Part shown: positions 10,914-24,918 of the stretch, in pieces
Position numbering within the stretch: the first letter of the stretch is position 1
Layout of the letters: every line of letters starts with the position of its first letter
Origin: Byssochlamys sp. IMV 00236
Taxonomy: Eukaryota; Ascomycota; Eurotiomycetes; Eurotiales; Thermoascaceae
Assembly (NCBI GenBank): GCA_001931875.2
Contig: MSJH02000475.1
Coordinates: 1 to 36,660 of the forward strand
DNA: 36,660 nucleotides
Direction of reading: 5' to 3'
Notes under the pieces: model-generated
Seen by the model: only the letters and a program-made list of their open reading frames with translations
Databases searched by the model: none
Told to the model about the DNA's origin: nothing
Position numbers and translations under genes: made by a program

Positions 10914-12854
10914 GGTTTGTAAAAATTTGTGTAAAAAGAAAAACTCTGCGTGTTTCTATAAAGTTACGAACCTTCAGACTCAACTCTGGCTTAAAAAATA
11001 CTCGTCGGAGAACAAAATTTTTTGGTCCGCTTTCCATCACTTTCGATGCATTTACCTTAATTGGAAAGTGTATCCATATCATACCCCAAAATTAAAACAA
11101 ATACAGGCAGAACTTTCTGCTGCCAAGGTTGGCATAGCTCAACTCCAGCAACAAAACACTCCTCTACTTGGTAGTCTGGCTCAAGTTTCCTCTCTTCTGT
11201 CATCCGTCCATTGAAATTGATTGTATCCTGCCCTTTTTCCAGTACTTTTTTTTTTTATCCTTAGTCTTCAAAAGGGAGTTTTTAGTCTCCATTACTGTCC
11301 TTTTGATCTCGTCCAGTTGATCTTTATTATCGCGCTCAATGAGGCATTATATTAAATAAAATCCTTTTTGAAAAACTACTTTTTAGTCTGTCAGTTTAAA
11401 AATAAAAAATACCTTAAAATTTACCGTAAGAATGACCTACAAAGACTCATTTGTAATTATAACATTTAGAAAACGGTTTATCCAATAAGATCATGTCTTT
11501 TATGCCAAGGTTCGATTTATTAAAGGTACTCCTCGTTCTCCTGATTTAAGATCAAAAAAGGATAACGCAGTTGAATGTATAGCTTGCTTCATTCAATTAT
11601 CAAGTGTTGCCTAACCTACTAAAAATCTCAAAATCTTTGCTCTATCGGATGCTGTTCGTTAACAGTTTAGCCAAAAACGCCTGAAGATAGAGTATTAAAC
11701 TTAAAAGTCAATGGAACAAGAGAATTATATGTTTATTAAGTAAATGTCCTATTGACTTGTGGTTATGGATGGGTAGAAGTTTTACTTTTCTACACTTTGT
11801 GGGAGTTTCTTATTTAATATCAAAATGTTGTCCTTGTAGCTATACCTCAGTGAGGTTTATAGACCATTTATATAAGTGAGTCTCTAAACTGATGGATATT
11901 ATGTATACGATGTATCTAGGGTATAAATATCACAGCGCCGTCGTCTATAATTTTGCGGCAAATGATAAACTGCACTCAAGTGTAAAAGATGAAATGCAAA
12001 AACTCATTTCTATACATCTTCAGTTTTTATATGTTTCTGTTAACTTATCAATAGCATGCTTCTCCATTCTCGCTGAATAGCAATCTTCTGTCACTAACAT
12101 TCTTTACTAATTGTAGTCGGATCAATTAATAAATGATTGTTGTGTTTCAGTACTTAAATTCCTGATTTGATGGCTTTATTTCTACTGTAAAATAGAAAAG
12201 ATAATCTCTTGTGTACCCTCTCCCCTTATTTGACATGAATTGCTCTATATCGTTCCTCAACTCTATGATAGCATCTATCCTTCCAATTGCCGACAGTCAC
12301 GGCCCATCAGATCGTCTATTCAAGTTGCGCGTTGTATGGCTCATCCCTGCTTTTTCTCATGTATCTAAATCACTTCTTTGTTCTTTTGTCGATCCTTTTT
12401 TGGTTGCTTCTTGTTCTCTTTTGGTAACATTGAGCACATTTACAATTCCAACTTCATGAATATAGAATACACCGTTAATTACTCTTCATTTTCATGGCGC
12501 ACAAGATTAATGGACCGTATTTGAATGAGATACTATGACTGATTTAGTCTCTTTCTTAAAGAGCAGAGTAACACAAAGAAGTGTCTTGATGTCTTTTGTG
12601 TTACATGATGATCCATAAGGACATAGATATGAATTGTATGAATAAAGCATTAAGAAAGAAAGAGAAGGAAGACGATGCTATAAAGAGTCACATTTAGTTG
12701 ACGTCAATTTCAAATGATACATGTATACACCTCCTTGCTCCCTGTGTACTTTTTTTTTTGTAAGATCTGACTTTATGTTCCTCTTCCGGGTTAGGTTGCA
12801 CGTTGTATATTAAGCTCTTCTTTTTTCACTTTCCTTCTTTTTCTTGTCCTCCTA
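10914..12854. other. 1.9 kb gene-poor region with decayed coding remnants
   Basis: No intact gene could be supported. The first part should hold the CYP40 promoter. A plus-strand frame ending at 11214 finishes with a Gln/Ala/Leu-rich segment (AELSAAKVGIAQLQQQN) but has no supported start. At about 11510-11615 another plus frame reads FIKGTPRSPDLRSKKDNAVE before stopping. On the minus strand, about 12460-12190, a frame reads NVLNVTKREQEATKKGSTKE and later GRIDAIIELRNDIEQFMSNK but is broken by at least two stops. This pattern suggests an old, degenerate mobile element or gene, but no transposase or reverse transcriptase motif is recognisable. The last few hundred bases are the promoter side of the PC-esterase gene. 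Confidence 0.4.
12699..12706. promoter_or_regulatory. CRE-type palindrome TGACGTCA
   Basis: A perfect 8-bp TGACGTCA lies 149 bp before the ATG at 12855. This is the consensus site of CREB/ATF-type bZIP factors. Its position in the presumed promoter of the PC-esterase gene suggests, but does not prove, bZIP control. Confidence 0.35.
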
Positions 12855-14109
12855 ATGCAGCAAACGAATATAAAACACGTTTATATAACATCCATCATTG
12901 TTTGTATTCTACTATGGCTGATTATTTACAAGATACCCGATTATTATCCAAAATCACCTTACTATGAATCAGACAGCCAAGAAGATCAGCAATGTACACC
13001 AGCTACCTTTCATATTGGAGAATGGATCTATGATCCTTCATCAAATATGCTTCCAAAATATCATTGTATAAAGAAAAAGTTTGCTCATAGATGTTACCAA
13101 AGACTATCTGAACCAGAAGAAATAGATCGATCAAGACAAATGTAAGCTCCCTTCTTGCTTGATCATATAACTGACTGTTACCATAAAGAATGAACTATAG
13201 ATGGAAACCATCTCAGTGTCAGCTACAACCATTTGATAACGATTTAGTAGCAGATCATTTGTTACAGAACCCAGTTTTATTCGTCGGTGACTCCATCACA
13301 CAGCTTCAATTCGAAAGTTTGAGCTGTCTATTAGGCCATCGATTTGGTAAAAGAGAAGTCACTGTCAATGGTGGAAATCCAAGAATTCGGGTGAATGAGA
13401 TTGGTGATGCAAATAAGACAGCTGTGGCATATATTCGTTCGGACTATTTGCTAAGAGTGAATGATTTTAAAGTGATGGAACCCTTTGACTCTGCAGGTGC
13501 TCAATTAGGCTCAGGAGAAAATCACCCTTGGTAAGAAGACAAAAAAAGGGAGGGAATAAAAAATACAGTAGTTGATAATTCACTTTAGGGTTCATGCTAT
13601 ACCAAACTTCAAATACATTGTTATCAATACTGTAAGTTGACTAACTTATCTTTTATTTCAAACTAACAGTCTATTAGGGTCCTCATTGGCATCCTCATGA
13701 AATTTGGGGCCCCAATCGATCAGAAGATGAACTATTATCTGCCTTTGAGAAAGCAATGATACAATTGTACAATTATTTAAAAGATAATGTGCGACAAGAT
13801 CAAACTGTATGGATTAGAACCACACCACATGGACACGCCAATTGTTCTCAGTATACAATACCTCAATCCACACCTATTGCTCCTTCAGGAAAGCCTGGTG
13901 AATACGAGTGGCATTTGTTTAAAGAATTTGACTCGATATGGAAGAATATCATTCAGAGAGATAATGATGCACGTTTCCAGATATTTGATGTTGCTCTAAT
14001 GACAAACAAGCGAGGCGATGCTCATTCAAGGCCAGATAAAGACTGTTTACACACATGTATACCTGGACCTGTAGATTATTGGAACATGGGTCTTTTTTCC
14101 TTCATTTAG
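12855..14109 (+). CDS. PC-esterase / trichome birefringence-like (TBL) type II membrane protein
   Basis: PC-esterase/TBL proteins are GDSL-like acyltransferases or esterases that modify polysaccharides in the secretory pathway. Four exons: 12855-13141, 13189-13530, 13589-13631, 13678-14109; 367 aa. An N-terminal hydrophobic segment (residues about 9-26, VYITSIIVCILLWLIIY) looks like a signal anchor. Next come a Cys-containing stem (FHIGEWIYD, WKPSQCQL) and the GDS motif FVGDSITQLQFESL (Ser131). The C-terminus has DCLHTCIPGPVDYWN, giving the DxxH pair (Asp346, His349), and ends in LFSFI, as in TBL proteins. A PHWHP motif starts exon 4. The Ser-Asp-His catalytic residues are all present. The substrate is unknown; a cell-wall or glycoprotein glycan is inferred. 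The exon 2 acceptor at 13189 could alternatively lie 12 nt downstream. Confidence 0.82.
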
Positions 14110-14303
14110 AATAAAAAGTTGCCCTTTCTCTCTTTCTATCTCAAATCTGATTGTCTGAATTTAAACTTAAAAGCTGTAAGCCACAGGCAAGCGCAATTCT
14201 TTTTTGAATAATAATAAAAAAAAAAACATTTTTGACATTTCCGCAACTTCTTCTTTCAAGTAGTTCCCGCTTTTATTCATAGTAAAGAAGTTACTTTTTG
14301 TTT

Positions 14304-17300
14304 ATGGCGACTACAACACTTCAACTCTACTGGGATCTCGCCTCATTCGACCCAAATGTGAGGCAAACCGCCGCTCAATCTCTTATAAAAACACTTGCAG
14401 ACTTTCAAAAGACACATGAAGAAAACTTGGAACAGCTCAGCATTGCAGACACAGAAGAGAAATTAGATGCTCTTTGTGCATCGGATGTATCATATGCTGT
14501 ACGTCGTCTTATTCGAGGTCTCTCTTCTTCTCGACAAGGTGCTCGTCAAGGCTTTTCTCTAGCTTTAACTGAGGTAAGTTTACACACAAGTTGTAAAATG
14601 GAAAACATGTGCTGAGATCGGAACTTTTTGTATAGTTGTTAGCTATTGTCGACCTAATCTCTACCAAACTTGTGCTTGATCTCTTGTTTAAATGGACTGA
14701 AGTGACTGGATCATTGAAAGGAGACGAAGTACGTGACATGCTCTTTGGTCGTCTCTTTGGCTTAATGTCTATTGTTGCCGCTGGCATGATCACAAGAGAA
14801 TCGACCACAACTGATGACATTGTTCGCATCTTGACAAGCTTACACGAAATGGGCTCTTTAAAGTCTTACTTGGCTGAAGTGTGCCACCATGTTGTAATTA
14901 ATATGCTCCCTTATGTAAGTTGGATATATTACTTTGCAGCAAAATACTCATCTTTGGCTATTCTATAGCTCAAGGATACTCAACACCAGGAAATTGCTGT
15001 TGAAAAGATAAAGGAACTCTATTTCAACGGCCCCATCAGTAACGTTGATCAGCTTAATCTTGTGATAGCACTTCAACAACTTAACAACGTTGACTTGGCC
15101 GAACAGTTTGCTAACTGGAAGAGTCAGACCATCTTGGCACCTGCCAATTTGCCTCGATTAGCACGTATTCTTCGTGAAGCACCTGAAGATCCTCAAGAAT
15201 CTACCGCAGAATGGAAGCCTCAGTTGCATTCTGTCTGGGACCCTATCTTGGACGTATACTTTCAGTCAAAGCAGCCCAAGGAAATTGCGTCTTTCCAAGA
15301 GTTTTGGATTGTGTGTGTTGACAGTAAGTTTTAAATGATACCCAACTTTTCTTTTTGCTTAAACTGTTTCTTTGTAGATTCCATGTTTGATATTAATGCT
15401 AGCCATGGACGTAAGTTCTGGGGATTCCAACTTGTTGAAAAGGTGTTGCATCGCTTATCCCCTGAGCAAATGCCTCTCATCTTTACGGCTAACTTTATGA
15501 GAACTTTTATCAACAACCTTTCATCCGATGTTCGTTTCCTTTATAACGCTGCCAGACATACTGTAAGTCACAACTCCTTTTCTTTTTCTTGATGTGCTCA
15601 CACATGTTTTCCTTATAGGCACAAGAAATTCAATCCGTTGCTGAAAAGAATAAGAAAGTTGGCTTCGCTCTTGTCACCCAATTGTTGGGTAAGCATGGTC
15701 ACCAAAACTTTGACAAGATTACACGAACCAAGACTGTGGAGAACCTTCTGACGACTATGGACGCCGAAGGAATTCAATCCTACTTAGAATACCTTGCTGA
15801 AACATTCACCAATACCCAAGAGGATGCTAGTGAAACTAGCCGTCAATGGGCATTAAACCAGATGACACTCTTGGCAACAAATACTAAAGTACCAAAGCAG
15901 GAAGAATGGGTCATTAAGCTTGTTGAGTTCATGATGACTCACGCATTCTTTAATGTCAAAACAGCAAGCAAGAAAAACAAGTCATCTTATTTAAGCACAT
16001 TGCATAAGCCTTCGCCACCTCTTTCGGCTACTACTGTCAAACATTGTCAAGACAAATTCCAACTTGTATTGGTTGGCCTGTCCAAGCTGTCTCCCTTAGA
16101 CAATCAAAAGATTGAAGCTCTCAAGTCTCACAAGCGAGATGGATACATGAAGAATAATGAGCTTTGGGTACACAAAGTCCTTTCAATCTACCAAGCATTG
16201 GAAAAGAACAACAGCTTGACACCTCGTTTGGAGCTTGCCAAGGAAACCAAGGAGATGATTGACAAGGCAATGAAGAAGGTTGAAAAATTGGATGCTAAAA
16301 AGGACGAAGATAACTATGAGAGCTTAGAACGTGGTTTCCAAATCTTGCTTCTTTATGTTATCACACATGTTTGGTACAACGAAGAAGAAGGGGTATCTAT
16401 CCTTTCCGAATTAATGGATTGTCATCAAAAGCTATTCGCCGAAAAGAAGAGCAAAAAGAAGAGCAAAGAAGAGCAACCTAATCCTATAGATGTCGTTGTG
16501 GACATCTTGGTCTCGTTCTTGACCAACCCATCACCTGTACTTAAAAATATTGCTGAGAGAGTGTTTGGTATCTTTTCACACAAGTTAACCAGACAATCAC
16601 TTGAAATTCTGTTGAACATCTTGGCCTCAGGCGAAGACAAACAGGAAGATGACTTATTTGATGAAGAAGATGACGAAGATGGTGAAGAGGACGATGATGT
16701 GGAAATGATTGATGCTGACGATATTGAAGAGATTGAAGATGAGGATAACGAAGACGTAGATGAAGAACTTCGTCAAAAGGTCGAAGAAGCCATGAAGGCT
16801 CAAGGTATTAATGCCGTAGATGATGAATCAGATGAAGACTTGGATGATGAAGCTATGGCAGCCTTTGATGAAAAGTTGGCCGAAGTGTTTAAGCAAAAGA
16901 AAATTGCCAAGCAAGAAAAGAACAATATGCAACAAAGCGTTGTTCATTTCAAGAACAACGTGATGGAACTTGTAGCCATTTATGCCCGCAAGAATCCTAC
17001 GAACCCTCTTGTGCTTTCCTTAATCACACCTTTGTTGAACATCATTCGTTCTACACCTGTCAAATCAGCCACGAATCAATTTGTCGAAAAGGTCGTTGCG
17101 TTCCTCAGGAACCGTTTGGCCAAATCAACCGAATATCCCAAGGATTACGCCGATGACTCCGTCTTTGATATTCTTCAGTCTGTTCATGACTTTGCCAAAC
17201 ACTCTACATCTAAAGAAATATCCGATATGTGCGTCCAATTGACCATCTACTTGCGAAAAGTGATTCTGAGCACTGGTGCTGATTTTGAAGTAACATCTGA

Positions 17301-17763
17301 TTTAGATAAAAAGCAAAAGGCGCGCTTAGACAAGATGCTGGCCATATATGGTGAATCATGTAAGCTGTATCTCAGCAAAAAATCAACTGCTTTCTCAGCA
17401 AGTATAATTCAACAATTAATACAGCGTTACCCTCTAAGTTCTTGGGGTCTGTTGGATACCTTAACTGCATATTTAAATCGTGAAGCATGCGCAAATAACT
17501 ATAGATTAACTATGGTATGTCAATGGGTAGGCATGATCACTCAGCGTGCTGTTAGCAAGAAACACAATGTATATGAGGAAAAATTCAAACAAATGCTGCC
17601 TCAATTGGCAGAGCCAATAAATGCAACTATAGAACAATGCCAACAAGAAAACAGCAAAATAGACAATCAAACCAGAAAGGCATTTAACAAGCTTGTTTCC
17701 CAATTAACCAGGCTATACAATAACCTCGGAGTTGACTCTCCATTTAAACCATTGACTTCTTAA
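14304..17763 (+). CDS. POL5: DNA polymerase V / MYBBP1A family nucleolar protein (Pol5)
   Basis: Pol5/Myb-binding protein 1A is a nucleolar HEAT-repeat-like protein needed for rRNA synthesis and ribosome assembly; despite its name it is not thought to act as a polymerase. Five exons: 14304-14573, 14636-14914, 14969-15323, 15378-15562, 15619-17763; 1077 aa, similar to the yeast protein (about 1020 aa). N-terminal family blocks are visible: YWDLASFDPNVRQTAA, YAVRRLIRGLSSSRQGARQG and FGRLFGLMSIV. Then come LPRLARILREAP and the exon 4 block HGRKFWGFQLVEKVL. A strongly acidic stretch (about residues 700-750, Asp/Glu-rich) lies in the middle, then a helical C-terminus. ATG 14304 is the first in-frame ATG; the frame upstream offers only TTG. 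An AATAAA overlaps the stop codon (17762-17767). Confidence 0.9.
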
Positions 17764-17827
17764 TAAACTTATACACATTTAAGCCATTATTATTATAATT
17801 ATTATTGAGACAACGCAAAGTTATGTG

Positions 17828-17833
17828 TTTATT
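17828..17833 (-). terminator. Poly(A) signal of enolase
   Basis: TTTATT on the plus strand (AATAAA on the minus strand) lies 29 nt past the enolase stop, within the 98-bp gap to the convergent POL5 gene. Confidence 0.45.
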
Positions 17834-17861
17834 AAGATGTTTATATGAAAGGGGATGATAT

Positions 17862-20336
<2,475 letters not shown>

Positions 20337-22081
20337 ATGTCAGTTTTAAAAAGTGTCATTCCAAAGACAGGCAAGATTGTCAGTCGATTAGGCTTTGGCA
20401 GTTACCGTGTCAATCAAGAAAAACACGCACAGGCATTAGTAGCCGCTATTGAAAGCGGTATTAATATCATTGACACTGCACATAACTTTGAACAAGGTAA
20501 GTTTTGCTCGAGAATTCCTTCAAAAATAGGGTCTAATAACAACGATAACTGTATAGGTGCATCGGAAAGATGGATCGGTAATACATTAGAAAAGATGATA
20601 TCAGATGGAAGAATATCCAGAGAGGTATTATATATATATATATATAAGAAAAGAAAAGAATGAGTTTTTTTTAAACGATAAAAAGGACGTTGCCATAGTA
20701 ACTAAATCAGGCTATTTGACCTCATCGGATACTTCACTGTTCAGTCCCTCTGATTACGTTCAGTTGAATGAGAAAAGTTATCATTCAATAAGCCCAAAAG
20801 TGATTGAAAAACAGATTGAAACGTCTCTTCAAAGATTAAAGACAAATAAAATAGATATCTTCATGATCAATGCTCCCGAACGTATGCTGATGGCGAAGAA
20901 CAAGGTATATCATTATATATATATTTAAAAATAAGCATTAACTTACGAGAAGAGAGAATAGATGTATTCAACAAACCAATTATATAAAGATCTATCTGAA
21001 AGTTTCCGCTACCTCGACAGTCTAGTATCCAGTGGCACCATTAACGGCTACGGCGTCTGTTCAAACACAATGGCATTTCCAGGAGCAGCAGATCACATTT
21101 CGTTGGAAAAGGTCATTGAATCGTGTTCGCATCCCGATCATTTTGCAGCCATCCAGGTCCCTTTTAATCTTTTTGAACGAGAAGCGATCGTACAAGAGGA
21201 CAATCAAACTGTTGCTGATGTTGCCGAGAAGCATGGTATTTATGTTACGACAAACAGACCTCTAAACGCTATTGCTAATGGTCAAATACGCGTCTTGGTG
21301 AATCATGTGTTGGGCGCTAACGGAAAGGGGCCGAGTAAGATTAGTTTATTATTGATAATAAGTATATTCATCTTTTGCTATAGCCGAACATGAAATCATG
21401 GACAAGATGAGTCAATCTTTTGAACGAGTCGCCAAACTAGAGTCAGACATGATATCAGAACGTAATGTGTATTTTGATGCTGTATAGAATAGCTATTAAT
21501 ATCTTTCTTTTAGTACCCTTAGAAGAAGAAACACTTGCAGCCAAGTTTGTTTGGGGACAAGTGCTTTCAGAAAACTTGGCAAGACTTGCTCAAAATCATT
21601 TTGCCACAAGACATTATTTGCTACACCAGGTATTGCCTGCTGTCGAAAAGGATCTTAACTCCCTTCAAGGTTATGCAAAGGAGCTGGACGGAGAACTTGC
21701 AATGTATCAAGAATGGATAAATCAATACAAAGAGGTAAATCTAGATTAATATTATTTTCTATTCTTTATCTAATATACAACTAGAATATTTATGAATTAG
21801 CAAATCATATCATAGACTATGCATATATAGATACCCTCCGTAAGAACAATGAACTTGACCGCATCTTGAATGCATTATGCCCTACCTTAAACACACAACA
21901 AGACCATCACTCACCCTTGACTGTTAAGATGCTACGATTCCTCTTATCACACGAACAAGTAGGCACTGTATTTACTGGTATGAGAGATCCACTCTATGTA
22001 AAGGATGCTGCCTTTGCAGTTAGTCAAGAGCCAGTTGATAATGAAAACTTACAAGATGTCTGGCAATGCCCAATTGCTTAA
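20337..22081 (+). CDS. Aldo/keto reductase-like protein, probable altered active site
   Basis: Belongs to the NADP-dependent aldo/keto reductase (TIM-barrel) superfamily. Seven exons: 20337-20496, 20557-20624, 20686-20904, 20962-21334, 21384-21461, 21514-21734, 21785-22081; 471 aa, longer than the usual 300-340. RLGFGSYRV and INIIDTAHNFEQGASERWIG match the start of the barrel, AIVTKSGYL the next strand, KIDIFMINAPE the His-bearing strand, and INGYGVCSN a later strand. The last strand, TVKMLRFLLSHEQVGTVFTG followed by MRDPLYVKDA, occurs only near the C-terminus, so a helical insertion of about 140 residues (about 275-415) sits inside the barrel. Of the catalytic tetrad, Asp46 and Lys83 remain; Tyr is Phe51 and His is Asn138. 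It may be a pseudoenzyme or have changed chemistry. The substrate is unknown. ATG 20337 is the first in frame. Confidence 0.82.
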
Positions 22082-22166
22082 TTTAAACTCAGTGCCGCGT
22101 CATTCTTGCGATTTCCCAAACTATTTCTTTCTTTCTTGTTCTTTTTAATAAACATAATTCTAACTG

Positions 22167-23342
22167 ATGAGTCTTTTTCCTACTGCGCAAAGAAACAATT
22201 ATCTTGTTGAGTTTAATGCTGGAAAGTGTATCAGAGAAGGCACAACCATAAAGCCTGACACAAGAAAGGGGTAAATTCAAAGAAAATAAACTAAATGAGT
22301 CAAAAGCTTATGTATTTACTTTTTAGTGTCATTTACTTGGAACAAGTAAAATAATTACAAAAAAGAAAGAAATAAAGCATTAATACGTGAAATAGGGTGA
22401 CGACCAACTATTACATTTTTATTGGAAAGAAAGAAAACATAACGTGGAACCTGAAGACGTAAGAGACCAAAGAAAGGTATACGCATGATATTAAGAAAAA
22501 TATCTATAGGATTTTATTATATTTCCTGAAGAAGCAGAATTTATCAGAGTGGAACAGTGTACGACTGGCCGCGTCTATGTGCTCAAGTTCAAATCATCAA
22601 ACCAAAAGCAGTTTTATTGGATGCAAAACAAGAGTGATGAAAAGGACAGCGATATTGTACGTCGTGTCAATCAAGTCATTGATGACCCTTCTAGTGCAGC
22701 AGAACAAAATGGTTTTGACAACAACGCTCAATCTGACTTTATGCAAATCCTTAGTGGAGGTGGGCAAGACGACTTGCCTATGAGCCAAGAGAACTTATTA
22801 CAGTTTATCCAGAATGCAAGTGGATTAGGGTAAATAATAAAGAAAACACGCTTAATCTTTGAATAACAATGATATTTCTATCAGTAGCTCTTTATCTCGT
22901 CAAGCAGAGATCCTTACAAGCTCTCGATGGAATCAGTTGAAAGAAAAACTAGACCGAATTTCAGTAGAGGAACAAGCTCAGTTGAATATAGGCGATGTCT
23001 TGAATACAGACGCAGTCAATACAATCTTGAGTGATGACGACATTCGTAATGCGCTTTTCCCATTTGTAAGCGCATCCGATTCGAGAAGAACACCAGAACA
23101 AGTACAACAATTGGTGCAAAACCAACAATTTCAAAACAGATTGCAAACTATTCATAAAGCCATTCAACAAGATGAGCTGAACAGTATACTTGAAGATTTA
23201 CACGCTGAAAAGAGTAAATATTACATTATTAAAAAAGGGAGCCTGTTTTAATAACATGAATATAGATTTAAAGTCTTTCTTGAAAGCAGTTGAGGATCAA
23301 GCAAAACGAAAACATGAAGATGCAATGGAAGAAGATTTATAA
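22167..23342 (+). CDS. RPN13: Proteasome ubiquitin receptor Rpn13/ADRM1
   Basis: Rpn13 docks on Rpn2 of the 26S proteasome, binds ubiquitin through its PRU domain, and recruits the deubiquitinase UCH37 through its C-terminal DEUBAD domain. Six exons: 22167-22270, 22327-22345, 22396-22458, 22510-22829, 22885-23213, 23266-23342; 303 aa. PRU domain about residues 10-115: LVEFNAGKC, PDTRKGVIYL, LLHFYWKERKHNVEPEDDFI, EFIRVEQCTTGRVYVLKFKS and QKQFYWMQNKSDEKD. DEUBAD about residues 195-300: LNIGDVLNTDAVNTILSDDD, NALFPFVS and LKSFLKAVEDQAKRKHEDAM. The DEUBAD is absent from budding-yeast Rpn13 but present in animals. Exon 2 is a 19-nt microexon required for the frame. The ATG lies 85 bp after the upstream gene's stop on the same strand. 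Confidence 0.93.
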
Positions 23343-23528
23343 AATGTCACAAGAATAAAAATGACCAAACAACACTTTTCTTTTAAAAGTTCAGTGTATC
23401 TACTCTTGTGTTTATTATTATTCTTTGTCTTTATGTAGACCCAATCTTTACTAGGTCCTTGGCGTAAAGAGGTTCTGTAAAGACATTTATAAAGAAAAGA
23501 AAAAAAAAAAAAGATTTTTTACTGAGTT

Positions 23529-24918
23529 TTAACGGCGATGATAACGTTGACGTGCTTGTTGAACTTCGTCATAGCTTTTAACTCTTCTTGACCTGTATTG
23601 ACGTATCCTTTCGTATTTATAAATCAAGTTTCCAATATCTTTAGCAACAACGAATAAGCATCCTCCCAAAACATTGCGCTGAAATGTTTCTGGAAAATAG
23701 TGTCTAATCCACTTTGATTTATAGAGTAATCCACCTATTAGGCTGCTGAATGTAGGCCATAATAAAGCGCTAATGAGAGATAGACCTATGCTGCCCCCAC
23801 GGCCATTGATCATTTCCAGTTCGAGATTTCTTTCTCTATCGGATATGTTTTCTTCTCCACTTATGGATGATCGTCTTCTGCTGAATATGTTGCTGTTGGC
23901 ACTGTTGGTAATGATAGAAGGCTCTTGTAATGAAAGTGACCTTGTAATATATCGTTGAGTCAGTGTGTATGCATTTCTATAAAATACACTATTTAAATAG
24001 TGTTAAACCATTTTAGTCAGCCATATATGATATAAAAGGTACATACCAAATCCAGGGTATCACGCCAAATGTTAATGCAGCAGGTGAGACAGATGACCTA
24101 AACCAGCCGCCCTCGGGACGGTAACCGATAGCTCGTATGAAGGATGCCGCAGCGACTGGCAAAATAAAGTCTCCCCAACGTGTCTTGGTTGAAATGAGTG
24201 TTATAGGTATCAATGGTAATCCAATCCAAGTTTTCCAAGTCCAACTGTTCGGATTGCCAATCAATCGTTCCCCTTCTTTTTGACCAAACATGACCATGAT
24301 AGAATAAGCTCCATATGTTGTGCAGGTGATCAATATCGAGCAGCCTACGCCAAGAACGGTGATATAGGGCGCACTTGTTCGAACAAGTGAATCCATTAAT
24401 GTTAATAAGGCTAGTGTAATACTGTTTCGTTGTGCAAGATGATACTCGGCTGAACATTGTGGACAGCGTACCTATGATCATTTTTGTTACTATTTTATTT
24501 GTTACGATAACTAACGCCTTACTGTCTTTGTAGGTGATGCCTTTTGATTTTCTGCAATCCAGTCCAAGAGACAAGATTGGTGTGCTTCCAAGGAACATTG
24601 ACAAGGCTTAACCCATTTTCCTTGCGAATCCGAATTGTCTCCAAAACAGATCCAGCAACGACGTTCTGAAGCAGCTGTCATGTGTGTATGTGGTAATGGC
24701 CTTGAGGCTAATATTGTGGATGAATCTGAAGAAGAATTAGAGTGAGCACTATTGTTGCTACTAGTAGTCATATTGCTGTGAACAGAAGTATTATCTTCCT
24801 CGTTTAAGCTATGGTCAATGTTGTTGACAGTATCAAGCATTTCTTGTTCAATGGGTCTTGTAGTTCTGGGAAACCTAAAATGAGACATACGAAAGAAGAA
24901 TGTGTTGCGGAGATGCAT
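23529..24918 (-). CDS. MARCH5-like RING-CH membrane E3 ubiquitin ligase
   Basis: MARCH5/MITOL-type ligases are multi-pass proteins, mitochondrial outer-membrane in animals, that ubiquitinate membrane proteins. Three exons on the minus strand: 24918-24523, 24471-24047, 23988-23529; 426 aa. After a Ser/Asn-rich leader comes a C4HC3 RING-CH finger: Cys88, 91, 106, 108, His113, Cys116, Cys135 and 138 (RRCWICF, KPCQCSLEAHQSCLLDW, VRCPQCSAEY). The next region matches MARCH5: a membrane segment, YGAYSIMVMFGQKEGERL, IGLPLIPITLI and RWGDFILP. Exon 3 has a polar Ser/Arg loop, then SALLWPTFSSLIGGLLY and a tail with QRNVLGGCLFVVAKDI. The ATG at 24918 is the first in frame; the one at 24888 is an alternative 10 codons downstream. 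The exon 3 acceptor is inside a palindrome; using the next AG would create an immediate stop. Confidence 0.86.

Noticed and set aside
10901..11214. Plus-strand frames overlapping the CYP40 start
   Set aside because: No splice, start or family support; the end (AELSAAKVGIAQLQQQN) is kept only as a possible remnant in the gap entry.
20626..20648. AT dinucleotide run as a functional element
   Set aside because: Short intronic microsatellite; no evidence beyond base composition.
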